Of a DNA stretch of 6,051 nt, positions 1 to 4,975 are shown one piece after another. Position 1 is the first letter of the stretch. Every line of letters begins with the position of its first letter. The notes beneath the pieces are model-generated. The model did not search any database. It worked only from the letters and a program-made list of their open reading frames with translations, and was not told the DNA's origin. A program made the position numbers and the translations under genes. Location of the stretch: NCBI GenBank assembly GCA_945950065.1, contig CAMFGQ010000085.1, positions 1 to 6,051 of the forward strand. The letters run 5' to 3'. The DNA is from an uncultured Clostridia bacterium (GTDB taxonomy: Bacteria > Bacillota > Clostridia > Peptostreptococcales > Acidaminobacteraceae).

Positions 1-33
1 AACATCAAGATAACTTAAGATTTTTGTTTTCAT
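1..33 (-). CDS. Start of an unidentified divergent gene (partial, cut by window edge)
   Basis: On the complementary strand an ATG at 33-31 opens a reading frame that stays open to the window edge and gives only MKTKILSYLDV. The sequence just upstream on that strand contains AGAGGTG (bases 44-38), a good Shine-Dalgarno match 4 bases from the ATG, and this is the main reason to call a gene. Eleven residues are too few to assign a family, and no function is proposed. Its divergent orientation relative to the reductase gene at 230 means that the 196-base gap between them should hold both promoters. If this gene encodes a regulator it could control the pair, but nothing visible shows that. Confidence 0.5.
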   Translation of the reverse strand, partial: MKTKILSYLDV

Positions 34-72
34 ATTACACCTCTTTCCTTTATTTAATAGATTAGCAAGAGC

Positions 73-115
73 ACCTTACATTCTTATGAATTTAACCTTA
101 ATAAAACGTAAGGTT
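73..115. promoter_or_regulatory. Candidate operator: inverted repeat plus a third half-site in the divergent promoter region
   Basis: AACCTTA at 94-100 and TAAGGTT at 109-115 form a perfect 7-bp inverted repeat with an 8-base spacer. A further ACCTTA lies at 73-78, 22 bases upstream of the matching bases at 95-100 (about two helical turns) and in the same orientation. The dyad sits between two divergent genes, where an operator is expected. Its half-site (ACCTT...AAGGT) resembles MerR-family operators such as the CueR site, in which the dyad lies in an unusually long -35/-10 spacer. On the minus strand, AAGACA upstream and TTAAAT downstream lie about 20 bp apart around it, which fits that geometry only loosely. 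No convincing -10/-35 pair was found for the + strand gene; the best was CTTACA (75-80) with TAATAA (99-104), spacer 18. No strong RNA structure or small gene was seen in the rest of 34-229. Confidence 0.35.
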
Positions 116-229
116 TGTCTTGCTTAACAAGGAAACTTTTAGAAAGATGGGGTGTTTTTTAGCATAAGAGAAGTCTTAAGGGGTAGATAGAAATCAATTG
201 ACAAATCGTGATAAAGAAAGAAGGAGACC

Positions 230-1213
230 ATGTTTAAAGCATTAACTGTCTATGAAACGCCAGAAGGCTTTCAAAGAAAAATAGAAACCATCACCAAGGA
301 AGCTCTTCCAAAGGGAGAACTCCTCATTGAGGTTCATTACTCTTCCCTAAACTACAAAGATGCACTGTCTTCCATTGGTAATCGCGGTGTAACCAAGAAC
401 TATCCTCATACACCTGGTATTGATGCAGCTGGGCTTGTCTTAGAAAGCGATGATCCTACATTTAAAAAGGGAGACGAGGTCCTGGTAACAGGCTATGACT
501 TTGGCATGAACACCCATGGCGGCTTTTCCCAGATTATTCGTGTGCCCTCTTCCTGGGCACTGCATTTGCCCAAGGGACTTAGCTTGAAAGAGTCCATGAT
601 GTTAGGCACCGCAGGTCTAACAGCAGCTCTTAGTGTCAACGAAACTCTCCCCTATGCGATGCGAGGGAAAAAAAGGGTCTTCGTATCGGGTGCTTCTGGT
701 GGCGTAGGCAGCTTTGCCATCAAGATTCTTCATGAACTTGGCTTTGAGATTACAGCACCCCTTCGCAGAGAATCCTCAAGAGCCTTTCTTGAGAACCTTG
801 GCGTAAAGCACTTTGTGGACATGGAGGAGATTACAGGAAGTGTCAAGCGTGCCCTCCTTCCAGAAAAATATGATGCTGCCATTGATACAACAGGAGGAGA
901 TAATCTCTCCTATGCGCTAAAAAGTGTTGTCTATGGAGGCGCCGTATCCTCCTGTGGCAATGCAGCTTCTGGAGACCTTAGTCTTACGGTCTATCCTTTC
1001 ATTTTGAGGGGAGTACGCCTCATTGGGATTGATTCCGTTCTAGCTAATCAAGAGCTGCGAAAAGAGATCTGGGAGAATCTTGCAGGACCATGGAAAAGCA
1101 AACAGTTTGAGGATGGTATTACAGAAATTGGTTTAGAAGAACTTCCTGAAGCCATGGACAAAATGCTCCGAGGAGAACATCAGGGAAGAACACTGGTGAA
1201 TCTAAAAAAATAA
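230..1213 (+). CDS. yhdH: YhdH/AcuI-family NADPH-dependent quinone oxidoreductase / acryloyl-CoA reductase-like
   Basis: This is a complete 327-residue cytoplasmic medium-chain dehydrogenase/reductase, the usual length for the YhdH/YhfP family. E. coli AcuI (YhdH) in that family reduces acryloyl-CoA with NADPH; other members are annotated simply as quinone oxidoreductases. Visible landmarks are the GroES-like N-terminal half with SSLNYKDAL (38-46) and HTPGIDAAG (60-68), then GTAGLTAAL (126-134). The Rossmann nucleotide loop is SGASGGVGSFA (153-163). RRES (179-182) aligns with the GRES segment of E. coli AcuI, with arginines placed to hold the 2'-phosphate of NADPH. RGVRLIGIDS (260-269) and a C-terminal QGRTLV (318-323) are family signatures. 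The cysteine cluster that binds structural zinc in alcohol dehydrogenases is absent, as expected. The ATG at 230 follows AAGGAG (221-226) at the short distance of 3 bases. The next gene starts 89 bases downstream. The family assignment is firm, but the physiological substrate is not known; acryloyl-CoA is only one possibility. Confidence 0.9.
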   Translation: MFKALTVYETPEGFQRKIETITKEALPKGELLIEVHYSSLNYKDALSSIGNRGVTKNYPHTPGIDAAGLVLESDDPTFKKGDEVLVTGYDFGMNTHGGFSQIIRVPSSWALHLPKGLSLKESMMLGTAGLTAALSVNETLPYAMRGKKRVFVSGASGGVGSFAIKILHELGFEITAPLRRESSRAFLENLGVKHFVDMEEITGSVKRALLPEKYDAAIDTTGGDNLSYALKSVVYGGAVSSCGNAASGDLSLTVYPFILRGVRLIGIDSVLANQELRKEIWENLAGPWKSKQFEDGITEIGLEELPEAMDKMLRGEHQGRTLVNLKK

Positions 1214-1302
1214 CAGTAAGGCAAAGTAAGTCCCCTTGCTTCTTTTCACCCTATGGCCTAGACTAGGGGAGGAATGTACTACGAAAATCAGAGGAGGATA
1301 TC

Positions 1303-1638
1303 ATGTCTTTACCATTATGTCCCTCTTGTCAGGGCAAATACATCTATCAAGACGGCTTTATGTATGTCTGTCCAGAATGTGGCCATGAATGGTCTTCAGA
1401 GATCTCTGAGGAAAAAGAAGAAGGCCTTGTTGTCCTGGATACCCACGGAACACGCCTTGAAGATGGAGACTCAGTCACCGTCATCAAAGACCTAAAAGTC
1501 AGAGGAAGTTCTGATGTTCTCAAGCGCGGAACCATCATTAAAAACATTCGCCTTATTGAGGGTGATCACAATGTTGATTGCAAAATCCCTGGTTTTGGAG
1601 GGATGGAACTGAAGAGTGAGTTTCTAAAGAAAATTTAG
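1303..1638 (+). CDS. yjdM: YjdM (PhnA-type) zinc-ribbon protein
   Basis: The 111-residue product has the same length as E. coli YjdM (formerly PhnA) and, from memory, matches it closely throughout. An N-terminal zinc ribbon is formed by two CxxC pairs, Cys6/Cys9 and Cys23/Cys26, followed by an acidic linker (about 33-40). The C-terminal part is the compact beta domain with the signature run [17 protein letters not shown] (54-70), then [15 protein letters not shown] (81-95) and a terminal LKSEFLKKI. The old name comes from linkage to phosphonate genes in E. coli. A role in phosphonate use is not supported there and no phosphonate gene lies nearby here, so the molecular function is best called unknown. 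The start is set by AGGAGG (1292-1297) 5 bases before the ATG. The gene probably shares a transcript with the reductase upstream, since no strong terminator separates them, and it is followed by the terminator at 1666-1696. Confidence 0.95.
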   Translation: MSLPLCPSCQGKYIYQDGFMYVCPECGHEWSSEISEEKEEGLVVLDTHGTRLEDGDSVTVIKDLKVRGSSDVLKRGTIIKNIRLIEGDHNVDCKIPGFGGMELKSEFLKKI

Positions 1639-1665
1639 GCTTGCTAGAGGTTAAAAAATCAAGGT

Positions 1666-1696
1666 AAAAAAACAAGTTCGCTGGAGCTGTTTTTTT
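1666..1696 (+). terminator. Rho-independent terminator after yjdM
   Basis: Seven A residues (1666-1672) and C1673 pair with G1689 and seven T residues (1690-1696). Inside, AGTTC (1675-1679) pairs with GAGCT (1684-1688), including one G-U pair, around a GCTG loop, with A1674 bulged. The run of U follows the stem directly, as expected for intrinsic termination. The A-run on the 5' side would also allow some termination on the opposite strand. It lies 27 bases after the yjdM stop codon and cleanly separates the yhdH-yjdM pair from the transporter operon. Confidence 0.85.
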
Positions 1697-1769
1697 CTGT
1701 CTATCATCTTCCTTTTTCCCCTCTTCTGTTGTACCATGAGCCTATTACTACGGAGGAACCTAAACCTAC
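1697..1769 (+). promoter_or_regulatory. Leader/promoter region of the transporter-glycerate operon
   Basis: The operon promoter should lie here, or overlap the terminator, because a terminator ends just before and no other gap occurs upstream of the four overlapping genes. TATCAT at 1702-1707 matches the -10 consensus at 5 of 6 positions, but no good -35 lies at 16-18 bases; TTCGCT at 1677-1682 is a weak partner at 19. The stretch 1708-1730 is strongly pyrimidine-rich. The ribosome binding site GGAGG (1752-1756) is 13 bases from the ATG at 1770, farther than usual. An in-frame stop (TAA at 1761) rules out an earlier start in that frame. Confidence 0.25.
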
Positions 1770-2924
1770 ATGAAGAAAAATTTCACCCTGCCCTTTGCCC
1801 TGCTCCAATCACTTTATGCAATGGTGCTTATGCCCTTCTTTGCCTATGGTACCTATTATCTCCAAAGCCAGGGCTTCAACAACGTGATTATTGGAATTGT
1901 CCTAGCTGTTGCAAATATCCTTGCCGTTCTTATTCAACCACTGATGGCTACCATGGTGGATAAAGAAAAGATCTCACTTCCTCGACTCATGGGCTATGTC
2001 CTTCTAGGTCTGATGATTTCGGCTTTTGCCCTCAGGGGAAATTTACTCCCACTGGTGTTTTTTGCCTTGGTCCAAATAGCAGTCTACTCCTTGAATCCCC
2101 TGATTAATGCCTATAGTGTAAGCTGCAATCGACAGGGCTATTATGTGGATTTTGGGGTGAGCAAGGGATTGTCTTCTCTTTCCTATGCCATCTTCTCCCT
2201 ACTATTAGGGGCTCTCTTAAAACTACATGGATCATCCCTGATCCCCATGGCCTCTATCCTCATTAGCTTTTTCTTTCTCTTGGCCCTTTGGAAAACAACA
2301 CCTAGCTTTTCAAAAGAAGCCATGGAAAGTCAGACCTTAGAAACTGCTCAGTCTTTGCTGAAAAAGATGCCTTCTCTTTGGGGAGTGCTGTTTAGTGTTA
2401 CCTTGATTTATAGCAATTACTCCATGTTTAATAGCTATCTGGTTAATACCATCCGCCACTTAGGTGGTGGGGAATCCCATTTAGGTATCGCGGTGGCCAT
2501 TGCTTCGGCTTCTGAAGTACCCATCATGCTTAGTTTTTCAAAGCTGATGCAAAGGGTAAAACTATCTACTCTTCTCTGTGTTTCTGCATTCTTTTTTACC
2601 CTAAAGACTTTTCTGGCTTTTTTAGCTCCTGGTGTCTGGACGCTTTATTTTACACAGGCCATTCAAATGTTTTCCTTTGGAATTTATCTTCCTGCCTCGG
2701 TCTATTACATGGCCTCCATTACTGAAGTCAAAGATCAAGCAAAAGGACAAGCCTATATGACCAGTGCTGCTACCCTAGGAAGTCTCATCGCTTCCGTTCT
2801 AGGTGGAATTGTCGTCGATGCATTTGGAGTACCCGCCATGCTTCTTCTTGCAACCACCATGTCTGCAGTAGGTACCATCACCATGGTTATCTTTACAAGG
2901 AGGCTAGCACATGAACAAATCTAA
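1770..2924 (+). CDS. MFS transporter, first of a tandem paralogous pair
   Basis: This 384-residue protein is very hydrophobic, with about twelve membrane segments (roughly 8-30, 37-58, 72-90, 93-112, 135-152, 156-174, 203-222, 236-256, 266-285, 290-312, 330-350, 355-376). A polar cytoplasmic loop separates the two six-helix halves (about 175-200). Length and topology are typical of the major facilitator superfamily, closest in style to the MFS_1-like/HcaT group common in Bacillota. Landmarks shared with the next gene are FAYGT (24-28), NVIIG (38-42), ANIL (48-51), DFGVSKG (127-133), YSMF (217-220), SEVP (248-251), VSAFFF (271-276) and GQAYMTS (326-332). The substrate cannot be read from the sequence. 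The downstream glycerate dehydrogenase and glycerate kinase suggest a small hydroxy- or ketoacid or a precursor, which is inference only. The gene's 3' end overlaps the next start by 14 bases. Confidence 0.88.
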   Translation: MKKNFTLPFALLQSLYAMVLMPFFAYGTYYLQSQGFNNVIIGIVLAVANILAVLIQPLMATMVDKEKISLPRLMGYVLLGLMISAFALRGNLLPLVFFALVQIAVYSLNPLINAYSVSCNRQGYYVDFGVSKGLSSLSYAIFSLLLGALLKLHGSSLIPMASILISFFFLLALWKTTPSFSKEAMESQTLETAQSLLKKMPSLWGVLFSVTLIYSNYSMFNSYLVNTIRHLGGGESHLGIAVAIASASEVPIMLSFSKLMQRVKLSTLLCVSAFFFTLKTFLAFLAPGVWTLYFTQAIQMFSFGIYLPASVYYMASITEVKDQAKGQAYMTSAATLGSLIASVLGGIVVDAFGVPAMLLLATTMSAVGTITMVIFTRRLAHEQI

Positions 2925-4056
2925 ACGAACCTTTTTTTATGGTTTAATCCAATCCAGCTACTGGCTCTCCTATCTGCCCGTTTTCGCCTATGGTACAGCC
3001 TATCTTCTTTATGCTGGTTATTCCAATGTACAAATTGGGGCTCTCTTTGCCTCTGCAAATATCCTTTCTATTTTCACCCAGTCCATCATCGCCAGAAAAG
3101 TGGATCAGGGTAAACTCGCTATGAAACAAGTCATGCTGTCCTTGGCAGGCATAGCCATTCTTATGGCGGGGATGCTGTTTTTTGTCGCTCCACTAGCTGT
3201 GTTTTACCTCTTTCTTCTCCTATCCATCATGGTGCTCCAACCCTTTGTGAATTCACTAGGCGTATCAGGAGATGAACTGGATTTTGGGATATCTAGGGGT
3301 ATGGCATCCTTCCTTTATTCTGTAGGTTCACTTCTACTAGGGAAGCTCTTTGTGGTCTATAGCATAGGACTGGCACCACTTATGGGGATTGTCCTCCTTG
3401 GACTCCACTTGTTTCTCCTTCTTAGCTATCCTTTTCCAGCCTCCACAGAAATGGAAACAAGTCATGAAGGAGTCAGAGGCATGCTCAAAATCTACCCCTC
3501 TTTGGGCTACTTCCTTGTAGCCGTCGTCTTTCTCTTCTTTGGCTACTCCATGTTCCATAACTATCTTGTCCATGTGGTGAAGAACATAGGAGGCGATGAG
3601 GGGGCACTAGGAGCTACCATTGCTATCTCAGCTTTTAGCGAAGTTCCTACCATGTTTCTCTTTACAAGGATCCTCCGAAAATACTCAGCAAGAACCTTAC
3701 TTGTGGTATCGGCCTTCTTCTTTCTGTTCAAGGGAATTCTTGATGTATCAGCCAACTCCTTGGGAGTCCTCTACGCTGTTCAAATGCTCAATGCCTTAAA
3801 CTTTGGACTCTTCCTTCCAACGGCCATCTACTTCCTTTCGAACCACCTTCGAAAAGAGCATCGTTCGACAGGACAAGCCTTCCTCACTTCCTCCATTATT
3901 GCAGGAAATGTACTGGCTTCAGTAGTCGGCGGCATGATTATGGACTATTATAGCGTTAATACACTACTACGCGTCATTCTTGTTATGGGAACACTTGGGT
4001 TTCTCCTGATGAACAAAGCAATGAAAGGAACAAAAGATGAACATCGTTATTCTTGA
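2911..4056 (+). CDS. MFS transporter, second of a tandem paralogous pair
   Basis: This 381-residue protein has twelve predicted membrane segments and a central loop around 173-195. It is clearly paralogous to the gene before it: FAYGT (25-29), NVQIG (39-43), ANIL (49-52), DFGISRG (124-130), YSMF (212-215), SEVP (243-246), VSAFFF (266-271) and GQAFLTS (321-327) fall at nearly the same positions. Overall similarity is moderate, so the duplication is not recent. It lacks about four residues before the DFG motif (VSGDELDFG, where the first paralogue has VSCNRQGYYVDFG). The start ATG lies inside the end of the previous gene, with AAGGAGG (2897-2903) 7 bases upstream, the best-placed ribosome site in the operon. 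Its own end overlaps the dehydrogenase start by 20 bases. It acts in the cytoplasmic membrane. The substrate is unknown; transport of the downstream enzymes' substrate or product is a hypothesis from context. Confidence 0.88.
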   Translation: MNKSKRTFFYGLIQSSYWLSYLPVFAYGTAYLLYAGYSNVQIGALFASANILSIFTQSIIARKVDQGKLAMKQVMLSLAGIAILMAGMLFFVAPLAVFYLFLLLSIMVLQPFVNSLGVSGDELDFGISRGMASFLYSVGSLLLGKLFVVYSIGLAPLMGIVLLGLHLFLLLSYPFPASTEMETSHEGVRGMLKIYPSLGYFLVAVVFLFFGYSMFHNYLVHVVKNIGGDEGALGATIAISAFSEVPTMFLFTRILRKYSARTLLVVSAFFFLFKGILDVSANSLGVLYAVQMLNALNFGLFLPTAIYFLSNHLRKEHRSTGQAFLTSSIIAGNVLASVVGGMIMDYYSVNTLLRVILVMGTLGFLLMNKAMKGTKDEHRYS

Positions 4057-4975
4057 TGGTTACACACTGAATCCTGGAGACCTGAGCTGGGACTGGTTAA
4101 ATGACTATGGCAGATATACTGCCTATGATCGTACCCCTGCCGATAAAGTAAAGGAGCGCATTGAGGATGCAGATATTGTCTTTACCAATAAAACCACCAT
4201 CTCCAGGGAAGACCTTCAAGGGTCTAAGGTGCGCTTTATTAGTGTCTTAGCAACGGGATATAACATTGTAGATATCGATGCGGCACGAGAGATGAGCATC
4301 CCCGTCTCCAATGTCCCCACATATGGTACAAAGACCGTTGCCCAATTCACGACAGCTATGCTACTAGAACTTTGCCACCATATTGGTGCACATTCAACCT
4401 CTGTTTTTCAGGGGGATTGGAGTCGACATGATGACTTCTGCTACACCCTTTATCCTCAAATTGAGCTGGTGGGCAAAACCCTTGGTCTTTACGGCCTAGG
4501 TCGCATTGGTCTTGCTTTTGCAAAAATAGCTGAAACATTAGGTATGGAGATTATCTATCACTCGAGAACGAAAAAGGATCTTCCCTACACCTATGTAAGC
4601 CTTGAAGATCTTTTTAAACAAAGTGATGTACTTTCCCTTCACAGTCCTCTGACAGAAGAAACCGAAGGTGTCATCAACAAGAAACATCTCTCCATGATGA
4701 AATCCACTGCACTCCTTCTCAACTCCTCTCGAGGTCAGCTGGTGGTGGAAGAAGACTTGGTAGACGCACTGAATCATGGTGTCATAGCAGGTGCTGCTCT
4801 GGACGTTGTGCATATTGAGCCCATGGAAGAGAATTCCCCCCTACTAAAAGCAAAGAATCTTATCTTAACTCCTCATATCGCATGGTCAACCACAGAAGCC
4901 AGAATTCGTATCATGAACACCACTAAAGAAAATCTCGATGCTTTCTTAAAGGGAGAGCCCGTTCATGTGGTCTAA
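4037..4975 (+). CDS. D-2-hydroxyacid dehydrogenase, glycerate dehydrogenase/hydroxypyruvate reductase type
   Basis: This complete 312-residue cytoplasmic enzyme probably interconverts hydroxypyruvate and D-glycerate (possibly also glyoxylate and glycolate) with NAD(P)H. It shows the full architecture: a substrate-binding part (1-100), the nucleotide-binding domain (about 100-285) and a return to the first domain at the C terminus. The N-terminal LDGYTLNPGDLSW (6-18) is typical, from memory, of clostridial proteins annotated as glycerate dehydrogenase. LATGYNIVDIDAA (71-83) is the substrate loop, GLGRIG (153-158) the Rossmann glycine motif, and the catalytic residues are Arg232 (SSRG), Glu261 (HIEP) and His280 (TPHIAWS). 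After the second Rossmann strand the sequence reads YHSRTKK (174-180), without the aspartate that usually selects NAD, so NADP(H) preference is plausible. The ATG follows AAAGGA (4024-4029) at 7 bases. Overlap with the glycerate kinase gene (11 bases) supports the glycerate assignment over lactate or phosphoglycerate dehydrogenases. Confidence 0.88.
   Translation: MNIVILDGYTLNPGDLSWDWLNDYGRYTAYDRTPADKVKERIEDADIVFTNKTTISREDLQGSKVRFISVLATGYNIVDIDAAREMSIPVSNVPTYGTKTVAQFTTAMLLELCHHIGAHSTSVFQGDWSRHDDFCYTLYPQIELVGKTLGLYGLGRIGLAFAKIAETLGMEIIYHSRTKKDLPYTYVSLEDLFKQSDVLSLHSPLTEETEGVINKKHLSMMKSTALLLNSSRGQLVVEEDLVDALNHGVIAGAALDVVHIEPMEENSPLLKAKNLILTPHIAWSTTEARIRIMNTTKENLDAFLKGEPVHVV

Noticed and set aside
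119..131. Small dyad CTTG-CTTAA-CAAG in the divergent intergenic region
   Set aside because: Only four base pairs; this is expected by chance in A/T-rich intergenic DNA.
198..203. Perfect TTGACA (-35 consensus) upstream of yhdH
   Set aside because: A -10 at normal spacing would fall on the ribosome binding site at 221-226, which reads AAGGAG, so this hexamer cannot drive the gene in the usual way.
1224..1270. Alternative pairings between yhdH and yjdM: AAGTAAG (1224-1230) with CTTGCTT (1235-1241), TCCCCT (1231-1236) with AGGGGA (1265-1270), and CCCTA (1249-1253) with TAGGG (1264-1268)
   Set aside because: The helices are short, mutually exclusive in part, and lack a proper U-run. They could be a weak attenuator but are equally consistent with chance.
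1274..1495. Open frame starting at an ATG just after AGGGGAGG (1265-1272), overlapping yjdM
   Set aside because: The ribosome-site spacing is only 1 base, the product resembles no protein I know, and the frame is a shadow of the firmly identified yjdM gene.
1736..1963. 75-codon frame overlapping the start of the first transporter
   Set aside because: No ribosome site precedes its ATG, and the composition is that expected of an out-of-frame reading of a membrane protein gene.
4538..4813. 91-codon minus-strand frame opposite the dehydrogenase gene
   Set aside because: It is a shadow of a well-identified enzyme, with no family resemblance and no promoter or ribosome site evidence.
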